From NCBI RefSeq assembly GCF_003007685.1, contig NZ_PXNN01000003.1:310001-374000 (forward strand): 64,000 nucleotides of DNA. The letters run 5' to 3'. Position 1 is the first letter of the stretch; each line of letters opens with the position of its first letter. The translations under genes and the position numbers were made by a program. The DNA is from Marinobacter halophilus. Its GTDB lineage: Bacteria; Pseudomonadota; Gammaproteobacteria; Pseudomonadales; Oleiphilaceae. The notes under the pieces are model-generated. The model was not told the origin of the DNA. It was given only the letters and a program-made list of their open reading frames with translations, and did not search any database. Shown here piece after piece: positions 46,917 to 57,331 of this stretch.

Positions 46917-47149
46917 GTCGCTTTCCCAGATCAGTACCGGCATGAAACTTTAGTCTGACACAAGCTCAAGTCGGTTACATGACGGCCGTTACTTGATGTA
47001 CGTGAAACACACGATAACAGGGGCTTGATCGGCTTTCGTGCGTGAATGGTCAGTCATGCTGGCGTACAGGTTTTTACAAACTGGAACAGCCCGTGCCCAC
47101 ACAATGTGGATAATCCCCCTGACGAACAAACCGCTCCGGAGTTGGAATC

Positions 47150-48826
47150 ATGTCGTTCATGAGTAATCTTACCATTCGAACCAGGCTGTTGATTGGTGTG
47201 CTGGTGCCGGTGCTGATCACCGCCGCCACTATCGCCTGGATCACCGTCAGTCAGATCCAGGCCAACGGCGAAGCTGAACTTGAGCGGTTGCAGGTGGAGC
47301 TTTTGAATGCCCGCAAACAGGGTTTGAGAGATCTGGTTGATACCGCCCGCTCCGTAGTGATGGAGGCCAAGGATAACTCGGACCTGGTTGGCCGTGAGGC
47401 CCAGGAAGAGGCCCGCCAGCGCCTGCGTTCCATCAGTTTCGGGCAGAACAATTACGTATTCGCCTATACCCGAAATCTGGACAACCTGGCCTACGCTCCG
47501 GATCCGTCCCTTGAGGGGCCAACTACGAATCCAAACACGCAGAAACTGGTGCGTAACCTGTTCGATGCGGCAGGTACGGACGGTTTTTATGGCTATGACT
47601 GGAAAAACCCGGGCTCCGGCGAAGTGGAGCCCAAAGTATCTTACTCAACCATCATTCCCGGGTGGGATTGGATGGTCGGTGCCGGTGTCTACGTCACCGA
47701 TATCGAAAAAGTGCTGGCCGAGGCCCGGCAGGAAATTGACGATGCCATGGCGGCCGCCCTGGGCTTTATCCTGTTGTTGACCATCATTGTGGTGGTGATT
47801 GCGCTGGTGATTGGCTTGATTATTGGTCGCACGGTGACGGTTCCGCTGAAAAAAGTCAGTGACATGATGCAGGAAATTGCCGATGGCGATGGCGACCTGC
47901 GCCAGCGGTTGCCGGAGGATGGCAAGGATGAGCTGGCGGAACTGGGCCGTCGGTTCAATCACTTTGTGATCAAGATTCAGGACACCATGCGCGAAGTTGG
48001 CGCGACCACAGACCAGGTGGCCTCGGCCGCTGAAGAGTTGAGCCGGGTGGCCAACGAAACCCGGCAGTCGGTGCAGGAGCAGGGTTCTGAAACCGATCAG
48101 ATTGCCTCTGCCATCAATGAAATGGCCGCGACCATTCAGCAGATTTCCGGCAACGCCAACGAGGTGGAAGGTGCCGCGTCGGATGCCGACCGCATGGCTC
48201 GTGAGGGTGGTGACACCATCACCAGTGCCCAGGGCTCGGTCAATCAACTGTCCCGGGAAATGGAAGAAGCGGCGATCAGCATCAATGCCCTGGCCGAAAA
48301 ATCCGACGACATTCAGCAGGTGCTGGACGTGATCCATGCAGTGACGGAGCAAACCAACCTGCTGGCCTTGAACGCCGCAATTGAAGCGGCAAGGGCGGGC
48401 GAGCATGGCCGCGGTTTCTCGGTGGTGGCCGATGAGGTTCGCCAGCTGGCCAAACGCTCGGCCGAGTCTGCGGATCAGATTCGGGTGATGATTGATGGCT
48501 TTGTCACCGAATCGAAAGCATCGGTTGAGCGAATGAACCACTCGCGCAGCAGCTCGGAGGCCACCGTGGAGCGCATCAATCACGCCACCGGTGCCCTGAA
48601 TACCATCGTGACATCTATTACCCAGATTCACGATCAGGTAACCCAGATTGCCACTGCCGCAGAGCAGCAAAGCCAGGTGGCTGAAGAGATCAACCAGAAT
48701 GTAGTGCGCATTGTCGATGCAGCTCAGCGCAGCGATACCGGGGTGACCCAGACCAACGAAGCCAGCCACGAATTGGCCAGGCTGGGCGAGAGTCTGCGCG
48801 AGCTGGTCAGTCAGTTCAAGGTCTGA
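47150..48826 (+). CDS. Methyl-accepting chemotaxis protein with single Cache domain
   Basis: The 558-residue receptor has TM1 (about 12-34), a periplasmic sCache_2-like domain (about 40-190, with [15 protein letters not shown] and [19 protein letters not shown]), TM2 (about 200-225), HAMP, and a C-terminal signalling domain with [20 protein letters not shown]. Ligand is likely a small carboxylate, as for many sCache sensors, but this is inference. The next gene is a TRAP binding protein for organic acids, which may be coincidence. Confidence 0.93.
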   Translation: MSFMSNLTIRTRLLIGVLVPVLITAATIAWITVSQIQANGEAELERLQVELLNARKQGLRDLVDTARSVVMEAKDNSDLVGREAQEEARQRLRSISFGQNNYVFAYTRNLDNLAYAPDPSLEGPTTNPNTQKLVRNLFDAAGTDGFYGYDWKNPGSGEVEPKVSYSTIIPGWDWMVGAGVYVTDIEKVLAEARQEIDDAMAAALGFILLLTIIVVVIALVIGLIIGRTVTVPLKKVSDMMQEIADGDGDLRQRLPEDGKDELAELGRRFNHFVIKIQDTMREVGATTDQVASAAEELSRVANETRQSVQEQGSETDQIASAINEMAATIQQISGNANEVEGAASDADRMAREGGDTITSAQGSVNQLSREMEEAAISINALAEKSDDIQQVLDVIHAVTEQTNLLALNAAIEAARAGEHGRGFSVVADEVRQLAKRSAESADQIRVMIDGFVTESKASVERMNHSRSSSEATVERINHATGALNTIVTSITQIHDQVTQIATAAEQQSQVAEEINQNVVRIVDAAQRSDTGVTQTNEASHELARLGESLRELVSQFKV

Positions 48827-48934
48827 TCGGGCGGAGCCGGCCCGCCGAATTGGCGCGGCCGGCGTCGGCAGTTATCATGACTTACCGTGACTTGTTTGTT
48901 TTACCCAATAGCGATAACAATGGAAGCCAACACC

Positions 48935-50005
48935 ATGTCTATGCGCACAATCTGCCTGGCAACCCTGGCACTGGTTGCCGTTCTGGCCAGCCCATTTGCG
49001 GCGGCTGACAAAACCTACACCATCCGTCTTGCCGAAACCTGGGGCCCGAACTCGAAAATTCTGGGTGAGACACCCCGCAATATGGCCGCGATGGCCGAGC
49101 GGATGTCTGCCGGCCGACTGAAGTTCCGGATTGATTCCTCCAACAAGCACAAGGCGCCTTTTGGCATCTTCGATCTGGTGCGCAATGGCCAGTATGACAT
49201 GGGGCATACCGCTTCGTATTACTACAAGGGTGCCATTCCCAATGCCATGTACTTCACCACCATCCCGTTCGGCATGATCACCCCGGAGATGTACGCCTGG
49301 TTCTATCATGATGACGGTATGGCGCTGATGCAGAAAGTATATGAGCCCTACGGTTTGCTGTCTTTCCCCGGTGGCAATACCGGTAATCAGATGGGTGGCT
49401 GGTTCCGCAAAGAGATCAACTCACTGGACGATCTGCAAGGCCTGAAAATGCGCACCCCCGGATTCGCCGGTGAGGTCATGTCCGAGCTGGGGGTAGCAGT
49501 GACCAACCTGCCACCCGGTGAGCTTTACACCGCGCTTGAGCGCGGCACCATCGACGCCGTTGAATGGGTTGGCCCGGCGCTGGATCTGCAGATGGGCTTC
49601 CATCAGATCGCCAAGTATTACTATTCGGGCTGGCAGGAACCGGGTGCCGAGGTGCAGTTCCTGATCAATCAGAAAACCTGGGATTCGCTGCCCGCCGATC
49701 TTCAGGAAATTCTGCGGGTCGCCATGCGCACCGCAGCCTACGATATGTACACCCAGAGCACGCATGAAAGTGGTGTGGCCTGGAGTCGGATGACCGAGGA
49801 TTATCCGGAGGTGACGCACAAGGTGTTCCCGCCAGAGGTGATCAACGCGCTACGGGACACCACCAACCGTCTGCTTGACGAGTTTGCCGAGAACGACGAG
49901 CTGGCGCGGGAGATCATCGCTTCTCAGCGTGATTATCTGAAGCAGGTAAGGTCCTGGACCAACATTTCCGACAAGGCCTATCTGGACAGCGTCGCTGATC
50001 AGTAA
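48935..50005 (+). CDS. TRAP transporter substrate-binding protein (DctP type), orphan
   Basis: The 356-residue protein has a signal peptide (about 1-24) and the DctP fold: RLAETWGPNSKILGE, then GLKMRTPGFAGEVMSELGVA, and the family hinge AVEWVGPALDLQMGFHQIA with YYSGWQEPGAEVQFLIN. The last elements resemble TakP, which binds 2-oxo acids. No membrane subunits (DctQ/DctM) are adjacent and a terminator follows directly. I chose the ATG at 48935, which starts the signal sequence. Confidence 0.93.
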   Translation: MSMRTICLATLALVAVLASPFAAADKTYTIRLAETWGPNSKILGETPRNMAAMAERMSAGRLKFRIDSSNKHKAPFGIFDLVRNGQYDMGHTASYYYKGAIPNAMYFTTIPFGMITPEMYAWFYHDDGMALMQKVYEPYGLLSFPGGNTGNQMGGWFRKEINSLDDLQGLKMRTPGFAGEVMSELGVAVTNLPPGELYTALERGTIDAVEWVGPALDLQMGFHQIAKYYYSGWQEPGAEVQFLINQKTWDSLPADLQEILRVAMRTAAYDMYTQSTHESGVAWSRMTEDYPEVTHKVFPPEVINALRDTTNRLLDEFAENDELAREIIASQRDYLKQVRSWTNISDKAYLDSVADQ

Positions 50006-50044
50006 GCGAAGGCCCTGGGCAAAGTAGCCCGACGCTGACCTCAA

Positions 50045-50083
50045 GGGGGGTCGGGATGATCTAATATCCCGACGCCCCTTTTT
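50045..50083 (+). terminator. Rho-independent terminator after the TRAP gene
   Basis: GGGGGGTCGGGAT (50045-50057) pairs with ATCCCGACGCCCC (50066-50078) with one mismatch, followed by five T. It closes the single-gene TRAP unit. Confidence 0.92.
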
Positions 50084-50134
50084 GTTTGTCCCTGTTTCTG
50101 GAAAAATAGGCCGCTCATTCTTTGGGCAGGGCCG

Positions 50135-51256
50135 ATGAAACAGACACTGCTATCCCTCAGTAATCTCTCCAAGCAATTTGACGGCAAAACGGTACTGGAT
50201 TCGCTGGATCTTGAGATCCTTGATGGCGAATTTATTACCTTGTTGGGTCCGTCCGGTTGTGGCAAAACCACTCTGCTGCGTTTGATGGCTGGCTTTGAGC
50301 ATCCTGATACCGGCACCATCACCTTGGGTGGCGAGGATCTGACCCACACGCCGCCGGAGAAGCGCCCGCTCAATACGGTATTCCAGAACTACGCGCTGTT
50401 TCCTCATATGTCGGTGTTCGACAATGTCGCCTACGGACTAAAAATGGAAAAGCGGCCGAAAGAGGAAATCCGCCAGCGGGTGGACGACGCCCTGGCCATG
50501 GTGCAGCTGGGCGAGTTTGCCAGGCGTAAGCCGCACCAGTTATCCGGTGGCCAGCAGCAGCGCGTGGCCATTGCCCGGGCTGTGATCAAACGGCCGAAAA
50601 TGCTGTTGCTGGATGAGCCCCTGTCGGCGCTGGACTTCAAACTGCGCCGCACTATGCAGGTGGAGCTGAAGCGTTTGCAGCGTGAGCTGGGCATTACCTT
50701 TGTCTTTGTGACCCACGATCAGGAAGAAGCGCTGTCTATGTCTGACCGGGTGGTGGTGCTCAAAGACGGCCAGGTTCAGCAGTTGGGTACGCCCAGAGAG
50801 GTGTACGAGCGCCCGGCCAACCTGTTTACGGCGCGGTTTGTCGGCGACACCAACTTCTTCGCCGGCCGGGTAGATGTCGCCAATGGTGACGACACCATCA
50901 CGGTAGACGTGTTCGGTCTGAAACGTACCTTCCCCAAACCCGATTTCCAGGTCGCTGCAGGCCAGTTACTGCACGTGTTGCTGCGGCCAGAAGACATCCG
51001 GGTGTTGGCACCGAATGACGATGACGGCGTTGCCGGCAAAGTGGTTGAGCGAAACTACAAGGGCAGCACCCTGGATTCCGTAATTCATCTGGACGACGGC
51101 ACCGAAGTGCTGGCCTCGGAATTTTTCGATGAAGACGACCCCACCTTCGATTACAGCCTGGGCGAGCGGGTCAAGGTCAGCTGGGTGGATGGCTGGGAGT
51201 GGTTGCTACCAGAAGAAAACACGGAAACCGAACTGGAAGGCGCGGTCGATGCGTAG
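50135..51256 (+). CDS. potA: Spermidine/putrescine ABC transporter ATPase PotA
   Basis: The 373-residue ATPase has Walker [10 protein letters not shown], signature [14 protein letters not shown], Walker [12 protein letters not shown], His switch VTHDQEEAL and a C-terminal TOBE regulatory domain (about 280-360, with [12 protein letters not shown]). The [20 protein letters not shown] segment is typical of PotA/CysA-type importers. It heads an intact potABCD set; its stop overlaps potB by 8 bases. Confidence 0.96.
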   Translation: MKQTLLSLSNLSKQFDGKTVLDSLDLEILDGEFITLLGPSGCGKTTLLRLMAGFEHPDTGTITLGGEDLTHTPPEKRPLNTVFQNYALFPHMSVFDNVAYGLKMEKRPKEEIRQRVDDALAMVQLGEFARRKPHQLSGGQQQRVAIARAVIKRPKMLLLDEPLSALDFKLRRTMQVELKRLQRELGITFVFVTHDQEEALSMSDRVVVLKDGQVQQLGTPREVYERPANLFTARFVGDTNFFAGRVDVANGDDTITVDVFGLKRTFPKPDFQVAAGQLLHVLLRPEDIRVLAPNDDDGVAGKVVERNYKGSTLDSVIHLDDGTEVLASEFFDEDDPTFDYSLGERVKVSWVDGWEWLLPEENTETELEGAVDA

Positions 51257-52106
51257 CGTGATGCAGCAGCCGTTCCGGACGGCCGTTCTGGTACTGGTGT
51301 GGGGCTGGCTGCTGTTCCTGGTGTTGACGCCCAACCTGCTGGTGATTGGCGCCAGCGTGATGACCCGTGATCCGGGCACGTTTATCTCCCTGCCACTGAA
51401 TCTGGATGCCTACCGGCAGCTGTTCAATCCGCTGTACCTCGATGTGTTCCTGCACTCCCTGTACATGGCGGCAATGACCACACTGATTTGCCTGCTGATT
51501 GGCTATCCCTTTGCCTGGGCCTTGTCCAAAGTGCCCAGGCAGCGGCAGATGTTGCTGATCTTTTTGTTGATTGTGCCATTCTGGACCAATTCCCTGGTGC
51601 GCACCTACGCACTCAAGCTGATCCTGGCCACCAATGGCCTGCTTAACAATGCCCTGATGTCGGTCGGGCTGATCGATCAGCCCATGCAGATGCTGTATAC
51701 CGAAGGGGCGGTGATCATCGGCCTGGTGTATCTGTTGCTGCCGTTCATGATTTTACCGCTCTATGCCGTTTTCGATGATCTTCGGGAAGATCTGCTGCGG
51801 GCCTCCCACGATCTGGGTGCCGGCCGGCTGGCTACCTTTGTTCACATTATTGTGCCGATGACCTTACCGGGTGTGCTGGCTGGCGTCATGTTGGTGCTGC
51901 TGCCGGCCATGGGCTTGTTCTTTGTGCCGGATATTCTCGGTGGTTCACGCAACCTGCTGGTGGGTAACGTTATCAAGAATCAGTTTCTGGATGCCCGTAA
52001 CTGGCCTTTCGGTGCCGCCGCCAGCATTATGCTGACGCTTGCCATGGCGTTCCTGATGTTTGCCCACCGGCTCAGTAAGCGGCGGATCGGGGAGGAGGGC
52101 GTATGA
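51249..52106 (+). CDS. potB: Spermidine/putrescine ABC permease PotB
   Basis: The 285-residue permease has six predicted helices and the conserved EAA-type loop ([21 protein letters not shown]). The [20 protein letters not shown] segment is PotB-like. The ATG at 51249 overlaps the end of potA and follows GGAAGG; a longer open frame starting within potA is not coding. It partners PotC. Confidence 0.94.
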   Translation: MRSVMQQPFRTAVLVLVWGWLLFLVLTPNLLVIGASVMTRDPGTFISLPLNLDAYRQLFNPLYLDVFLHSLYMAAMTTLICLLIGYPFAWALSKVPRQRQMLLIFLLIVPFWTNSLVRTYALKLILATNGLLNNALMSVGLIDQPMQMLYTEGAVIIGLVYLLLPFMILPLYAVFDDLREDLLRASHDLGAGRLATFVHIIVPMTLPGVLAGVMLVLLPAMGLFFVPDILGGSRNLLVGNVIKNQFLDARNWPFGAAASIMLTLAMAFLMFAHRLSKRRIGEEGV

Positions 52107-52873
52107 GCCGCTGGTTGCCGCGTACCTACCTGACTCTGGTATATCTACTGTTGTACGTGCCGATTTTAGTGCTGGTGGTGTTTTCATTCAACGATTCGCG
52201 CTCCGGCTATGCCTGGGGCGGACTGAGCCTGCGCTGGTATGAGGCCCTGTTTAACAACCGGGCTATGGTGCAGGCGATGTGGAATTCGCTCTGGCTGGCG
52301 CTGTCTGCCGCCACGGTTTCTACCGTCATAGGTGCGCTTACCGCGCTCGCGCTGCACCGTTACCGGTTCCGCGGTAAACAGGTGCTTAATGGCATGCTGT
52401 TTGTGGTGATGATGTCGCCTGAGATTGTTCTGGCCATTTCATTGCTTGGGCTGTTTTTACTGGTGGGGCTGCAGCTGGGTTATGTGTCGCTGCTGCTCGC
52501 CCACGTAACCTTTTGCCTGCCTTTTGTGGTGATTACCGTGATGGCGCGGCTGAGCGGCTTTGATGAGCGCCTGCCCGAAGCCGCACGCGATCTGGGCGCG
52601 AGTGATTTCACCATGACCCGCACGGTACTGATCCCGGTGATTATGCCGGCCTTACTGGCGGGCTGGCTGCTGGGGTTTACACTGTCACTGGACGATGTGG
52701 TGGTGAGTACCTTTGTAGGTGGTCCCAGTTATGAAATTCTCCCGCTGCGCATCTATTCCATGGTGCGGGTGGGTCTGAAACCCGAGGTGAATGCCCTGGG
52801 TACCTTATTGCTGGTGTTCTCACTGGTTATGCTGATGTTGTCTCAATGGATTCTGCTAAGGAGCAAACGATGA
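52103..52873 (+). CDS. potC: Spermidine/putrescine ABC permease PotC
   Basis: The 256-residue permease has six helices, the PotC-typical VVFSFNDSRSGYAWGGLSLR after helix 1 and the EAA loop DERLPEAARDLGASDFTMTR. It overlaps potB and potD by ATGA on each side. Confidence 0.95.
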   Translation: MSRWLPRTYLTLVYLLLYVPILVLVVFSFNDSRSGYAWGGLSLRWYEALFNNRAMVQAMWNSLWLALSAATVSTVIGALTALALHRYRFRGKQVLNGMLFVVMMSPEIVLAISLLGLFLLVGLQLGYVSLLLAHVTFCLPFVVITVMARLSGFDERLPEAARDLGASDFTMTRTVLIPVIMPALLAGWLLGFTLSLDDVVVSTFVGGPSYEILPLRIYSMVRVGLKPEVNALGTLLLVFSLVMLMLSQWILLRSKR

Positions 52874-53907
52874 AGAAACTGGCACTGGCCGGCATACTGG
52901 CTGTTGGCCTGACGGGCTGCAGCTCTGACGACCCACAGGTACTGAACCTGTACAACTGGTCTGAATACATGCCTCAGGAGGTCCTGGACCGCTTTACCGA
53001 GGAAACCGGTATCCAGGTGGTGTACACCACCTACGACAGCAACGAGGCCATGTATGCCCGACTGAAGCTGCTGGATGACAGCGCCGCCTATGATCTGGCC
53101 GTTCCTTCTACTTACTACGTCAGCAAGATGCGCCAGGAAGATTTGCTGATGCCGATCGACCGTAGCAAAATTGAAGGTTTTGATAATCTGGACCCGGAAC
53201 TGGTGAACCTGGATATCGACCCGGACAACCAGTACAGCGTGCCATACCTCTGGGGCACCACCGGTTTGGCGGTAGACACGGCCGACGTCGACGGTGAAGT
53301 GACTGCCTGGGCTGATCTGTGGGACGAGCGTTTCGAAGGTCGCGTGATGCTGACCAACGACATGCGCGAAGTGTTCCACGTCGCCTTGCGAGTTCTGGGC
53401 TATTCCGGCAACACCACCGATCCGGACGAGATCGAGCAAGCCTACGAAAAGCTGACCGAGCTGATGCCGTCAGTGCGTACTTTCAACTCGGATGCCCCGC
53501 GCATGCCGTATCTGGAAGGTGAAACCGATGTCGGCATGATCTGGAACGGTGAAGCGGTTATGGGCCGCGAAGGTTTGCCGACACTGGAATACGTCTATCC
53601 GGCCGAAGGCATCATCGCGTGGCTGGACAGCTTCGTGATTCCGAAGAGCGCCAAAAACCCGGAAGCGGCCCATCAGTTCATCAGTTTTGTGCTGCAACCT
53701 GAGATTGCTGCTCTGATCAGCGAGGACATCGGCTACGCCACGCCGAACCTGGCGGCTCGCGACTTGCTGAGTGAGTCGGTGGCGAACGACCGCGCCAGCT
53801 ATCCGAATGCGACCGACATGATCAACGCCGAGTTTCAGGAAGATATCGGCGATGAAGCCATGCAGGTGTATGCCAGATATTGGGAAATGCTGAAATCCGG
53901 CCGTTGA
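52870..53907 (+). CDS. potD: Spermidine/putrescine-binding lipoprotein PotD
   Basis: The 345-residue protein has a lipobox LTGC (Cys about 17), so it is a lipoprotein, unlike soluble E. coli PotD. Polyamine-binding residues of E. coli PotD are conserved: Trp/Tyr in LYNWSEYMPQE, Tyr in VPSTYYVSKM, Asp and Glu in TNDMREVF, Trp in GMIWNGEAV, Trp and Asp in IAWLDSFVIP. This strongly supports spermidine/putrescine uptake. It ends 7 bases before a convergent HAD gene. Confidence 0.95.
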   Translation: MKKLALAGILAVGLTGCSSDDPQVLNLYNWSEYMPQEVLDRFTEETGIQVVYTTYDSNEAMYARLKLLDDSAAYDLAVPSTYYVSKMRQEDLLMPIDRSKIEGFDNLDPELVNLDIDPDNQYSVPYLWGTTGLAVDTADVDGEVTAWADLWDERFEGRVMLTNDMREVFHVALRVLGYSGNTTDPDEIEQAYEKLTELMPSVRTFNSDAPRMPYLEGETDVGMIWNGEAVMGREGLPTLEYVYPAEGIIAWLDSFVIPKSAKNPEAAHQFISFVLQPEIAALISEDIGYATPNLAARDLLSESVANDRASYPNATDMINAEFQEDIGDEAMQVYARYWEMLKSGR

Positions 53908-53914
53908 GGTTGGG

Positions 53915-54862
53915 TCAGATCTCCGGAGCGGTATAATCCGGTGAGATTCCGGACTGCGCAATGCAGTCCGGAATGTTCATTCCCTGTAGTGCCCCTTCCG
54001 CCGTGATCAGCATGGTTTTCATTCCTGCCTGCTGCCCGCCCAGAATGTCTGTGTGCAACGTATCCCCCACCATCAGAACCTCGGCTGGATCGATGCCGCC
54101 AAGGGCTGCCAGAACTTCCGCGAATGCGGGCTGGTAGGGTTTGCCAAAAAACTCTGGCTGTAGTGTGCAGCGCGCCATCAACAAGTGGGCGAAATAACCG
54201 GGCTCCAGGGTCAGGCAGTCCCCTCTGGGGGCAACCAGGTCCGGATTGGCAACCGAGATCGGGCGTGGATGACGCTCCAGGCTGCGGGCCAGGGCTTCGT
54301 GAAGTTCTTCATTCCAGCCCTCGCTGCTGAGAAAGACAAAACCGTCCAGTTGGTCCAGTTGAGATGCGTGGATGCCAGAGCGGACGGGCACCCAGTCCAG
54401 TGGCAACGATTCCGGCGCCGAACTGACAGGGGCAAGCACGCCGTATCGACCTGGCCGGGGTTGCCGGTGAAGCGATTGTTCCAGTACCCAGCGGCTGGAT
54501 ATCAACTGTTCCGGAGTGATGGCGAATCCCATGTTCTGGTATTTGGCCACCAGAGCGCTATGGCTGGCGGTGGCTGCATTCGACAGGATCATCACTGTTT
54601 TGCCAAGATTCTGCAGTTCCCGAATTCTCCGGATGGCAGAGGGAAAAGCCCGCGGGCCGGCATTGAGCACGCCAAAGGCATCAAACACAAACGCATCGAA
54701 ATGATCGGTCAGCGCTGCGAGTGAATCCAGAGCCTCGGAGTCTGGTTGCTGGCTGGCCGGTAAGCCTTTGGGTAGAGTCGAACGGATGCTCTGGTACTGG
54801 GCAAAGGCCCAGACCGGGTCAGGCGTGATCCCGGCGAAGCAGGTTGGGTGGCTGTCTGTCAT
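53915..54862 (-). CDS. HAD-superfamily class IIA phosphatase-like protein
   Basis: The 315-residue protein has motif I FVFDAFGVLNAG, motif II in VMILSNAATAS and the late motif LMVGDTLHTDILGGQQAG, the HAD class IIA order. In motif I the second Asp of the canonical DxD is replaced by Phe (DAFG), as in the TIGR01459-type subfamily with DxWG, so its acid/base catalysis may differ. It lies 4 bases after phnE and is probably the last gene of the phosphonate operon, where a phosphatase would be fitting. The ATG at 54862 is preferred over a GTG seven codons upstream. Confidence 0.87.
   Translation of the reverse strand: MTDSHPTCFAGITPDPVWAFAQYQSIRSTLPKGLPASQQPDSEALDSLAALTDHFDAFVFDAFGVLNAGPRAFPSAIRRIRELQNLGKTVMILSNAATASHSALVAKYQNMGFAITPEQLISSRWVLEQSLHRQPRPGRYGVLAPVSSAPESLPLDWVPVRSGIHASQLDQLDGFVFLSSEGWNEELHEALARSLERHPRPISVANPDLVAPRGDCLTLEPGYFAHLLMARCTLQPEFFGKPYQPAFAEVLAALGGIDPAEVLMVGDTLHTDILGGQQAGMKTMLITAEGALQGMNIPDCIAQSGISPDYTAPEI
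53946..53974. repeat. Perfect hairpin in the 3' end of the HAD gene
   Basis: ATTCCGGACTGC (53946-53957) and GCAGTCCGGAAT (53963-53974) form a perfect 12-bp stem with a five-base loop. It is inside the HAD coding region but only 39 bases past the potD stop, so it may attenuate the potABCD transcript. No T-tract follows. Confidence 0.6.
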
Positions 54863-54866
54863 GGCT

Positions 54867-55682
54867 TCAGAGTACCGCTTCACGAACCCTGGCGGAAACC
54901 CATTCAGAAATCACCACGGTGCCAAGAATTACCACAAAGATCATGGCAACCTGGTTCCAGGCCAGGGTACTCAGAGAGGCATTGAGCTGAATGCCCAGCC
55001 CCCCGGCACCCACCAGGCCGAGAATGGTGGATTCCCGGATATTGATGTCCCAGCGGAATACACTGATGCCCCAGAAGGCGGGCAGTATTTGCGGCACAAT
55101 GGCGTAATCGATCACCTGGACGCCGGAAGCTCCGGTAGCCCGGACGGCCTCAACCTGGGATTCGTCAATTTCCTCTATGGCCTCATAAAGCAGTTTGGCA
55201 ATGAAGCCAATGGAGCGAAGGCCAATCGCAACAATGCCCGCGAGTAAGCCGGGGCCAATGATGGCCACCAGCAACAACGCCCAGATCAGTGAATTGATGG
55301 AACGCGATGCCACGATGACCAGCAAAGCCACCGGCCTGACAAAGCGGGTGCTCGGCGTGGTGTTGGTAGCAGCTAGAAACGCCACCGGTATGGCGAAGAT
55401 AATGCCGAGCAGGGTGCCCAGGGTGGCGATATTGATGGTATCCCAGAGCGGTTCCCAAAGGTTGCTGATGTAGCCCCAGGCTGGCGGAAACATTCGGCTG
55501 CCAATATCAACGGCCTGCTCTGGCGCATCGCTGACAAAGGCCCAGATGGTATTCTCATTCATTACCTGCCAGCTGACGACGGTGATGGCGACCAGCCAGA
55601 ACCAGCCCAGCCATCTCAGCAGGGTTTGTTTGGCGCTGTGATGTTGCCACAGGGGTTGTTCGTTTGATGACGCGTGTATCAC
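54867..55682 (-). CDS. phnE: Phosphonate/phosphite ABC permease PhnE (second copy)
   Basis: The 271-residue permease has about six helices and the PhnE EAA loop (ESQVEAVRATGASGVQVIDY). GIIFAIPVAFLAATNTTPS and WDINIRESTILGLVGAGGLG are family-typical. The GTG at 55682 overlaps the stop of the first permease (GTGA). It is the second, non-identical permease, as in many phnCDE1E2 systems. Confidence 0.92.
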   Translation of the reverse strand: MIHASSNEQPLWQHHSAKQTLLRWLGWFWLVAITVVSWQVMNENTIWAFVSDAPEQAVDIGSRMFPPAWGYISNLWEPLWDTINIATLGTLLGIIFAIPVAFLAATNTTPSTRFVRPVALLVIVASRSINSLIWALLLVAIIGPGLLAGIVAIGLRSIGFIAKLLYEAIEEIDESQVEAVRATGASGVQVIDYAIVPQILPAFWGISVFRWDINIRESTILGLVGAGGLGIQLNASLSTLAWNQVAMIFVVILGTVVISEWVSARVREAVL

Positions 55683-56497
55683 TGAAACCACCTGCGAATG
55701 TAAGACGATGAGTATTCCACCACCAGAACAATGGCGATGATAATAATCAGAATGGCGCCGGCGGAGTCGTATTCATAACGATCAATGGCGGTGTTGAGCG
55801 TCGCGCCAATACCGCCTGCGCCAACAATGCCGATGACTGCAGATTCCCGGAAGTTGATGTCCATCCGATACAGAGACAGTCCGACCAGGCGGGGCATAAC
55901 CTGTGGCTGTACCGCGTAGTTTACAACCTGCCACCAGCTGGCTCCGGTAGCCCGGATGGCCTCAATCTGGCTGTGGTCGCAATCCTCGATTTCCTCCGCC
56001 AACAGTTTGGAGAGAAAGCCGATGCTGGCAAAGGTCAGAGTCAGAAACCCGGCAAAAGGCCCGAAGCCGAACATGGCCACCAACAGGATGGCGATGATGA
56101 TTTCCTGGAACGATCGGGACAGCGTAATGATGCTCCGACATGCCAGATAGACCGGCGCTGGTGCCAGATTGCGTGCCGCTCCGATGCCAATGGGTATGGA
56201 GATGAGCACGCCGGCGACCGTTGAGGTCAGGGTCATGGTCAGGCTTTCAATCAGGCCATAGTAGATATCGTTCCATCGAGTGGTGAAATCGGGAACCAGG
56301 AAACCCTGAACAAAGCGCCAGCCGCGCTCTAATCCCAGGTACACTCGCTGCCAGTCGACCTCGACGGTCTGAATGGCCAGTACCAGATACACCAGGGCGC
56401 CGACCGCAATTACGCGGCGCCAGAGCGGGTTGGTCAGCAGTACCGGGGGGCGCTTCCAGCGGGTCGGGTAGGTTTGCGTCAGGGACTGTTCCGGCAC
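55679..56497 (-). CDS. phnE: Phosphonate/phosphite ABC permease PhnE (first copy)
   Basis: The 272-residue permease has a cytosolic start, about six helices, IPIGIGAARNLAPAPVYLAC, the EAA loop (HSQIEAIRATGASWWQVVNY) and MDINFRESAVIGIVGAGGIG. The start is GTG, with GGAGG 8 bases upstream, immediately after the phnC stop with no gap. With the next gene it forms a heterodimeric channel. Confidence 0.93.
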   Translation of the reverse strand: MPEQSLTQTYPTRWKRPPVLLTNPLWRRVIAVGALVYLVLAIQTVEVDWQRVYLGLERGWRFVQGFLVPDFTTRWNDIYYGLIESLTMTLTSTVAGVLISIPIGIGAARNLAPAPVYLACRSIITLSRSFQEIIIAILLVAMFGFGPFAGFLTLTFASIGFLSKLLAEEIEDCDHSQIEAIRATGASWWQVVNYAVQPQVMPRLVGLSLYRMDINFRESAVIGIVGAGGIGATLNTAIDRYEYDSAGAILIIIIAIVLVVEYSSSYIRRWFQ

Positions 56498-57313
56498 TTA
56501 CACGCCCTCCGCCAGGTCCAGAACGGCAGTGGCCTCGTTCTGGGTCGGGGTGGCATCAGCCCTTAGCTGAGTCCAGTCCTCGTCGCCGTAAATGGTGGTC
56601 AGAACCTCATCGCTCAGCGCTTCCGGGGAGCCATCAAACACCACCTTGCCAGCCCGCAAACCAATGATCCGGTCAGAAAACTGCTGCGCCAGCATGACGT
56701 CGTGAATGTTGATGATCGCCGGGAGGTTGCGCTCCTGACAGGCGGCCCGGATCAATCTCATGATTTGTCGGGAGGTCTTCGGGTCAAGCGATGCGGTGGG
56801 CTCGTCTACCAGCAACAGCTCCGGATTCTGCTCCAGCGCCCGGGCAATACCCACCCGTTGCCTTTGCCCACCCGATAACGCATCGGCCCGCTTGTTGTAG
56901 TGGTCGGCAAGGCCGACATTATCCAGCAGGGAATGCGCCAGCGCGATGTCTTCCGGGCTGAATTTACGGAACCAGGAACGCCAGGTCGGCACGTAACCCA
57001 GACGGCCGGACAGCACGTTTTCCATGACGGTGAGCCGTTCAACCAGTGCATATTCCTGAAAAATCATGCCGATCCTGCGCCGGGCCTGCCGCAGATCCCG
57101 CCGGTTCAGTTTCGTCAGATCGGTGCTGCCCAGCGTGATGGAGCCCTGGGTAGGCTCCACCAGCCGGTTGATACAGCGGATCAGCGTGGATTTGCCGGCA
57201 CCGGAGGGGCCGATCAACCCTACCACCTGACCTGCCGACACTTCGAGGCAGACATTGTGAAGGGCTTTGTCACCGGTTTTGTAGGTTTTTGAGACGTTGT
57301 CCAGTTTTAACAC
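56498..57313 (-). CDS. phnC: Phosphonate/phosphite ABC ATPase PhnC
   Basis: The 271-residue ATPase has Walker [10 protein letters not shown], signature [15 protein letters not shown], Walker [13 protein letters not shown] and INIHDVMLA as the switch region. The [17 protein letters not shown] segment is PhnC-specific. It lies 18 bases after phnD. Confidence 0.95.
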   Translation of the reverse strand: MLKLDNVSKTYKTGDKALHNVCLEVSAGQVVGLIGPSGAGKSTLIRCINRLVEPTQGSITLGSTDLTKLNRRDLRQARRRIGMIFQEYALVERLTVMENVLSGRLGYVPTWRSWFRKFSPEDIALAHSLLDNVGLADHYNKRADALSGGQRQRVGIARALEQNPELLLVDEPTASLDPKTSRQIMRLIRAACQERNLPAIINIHDVMLAQQFSDRIIGLRAGKVVFDGSPEALSDEVLTTIYGDEDWTQLRADATPTQNEATAVLDLAEGV

Positions 57314-57331
57314 GGGGTACCGCCAGGCTGA

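Noticed and set aside
47645..48769. Long open frame antisense to the Cache chemoreceptor
   Set aside because: Composition is biased and no domain is recognisable; the sense gene has full family motifs.
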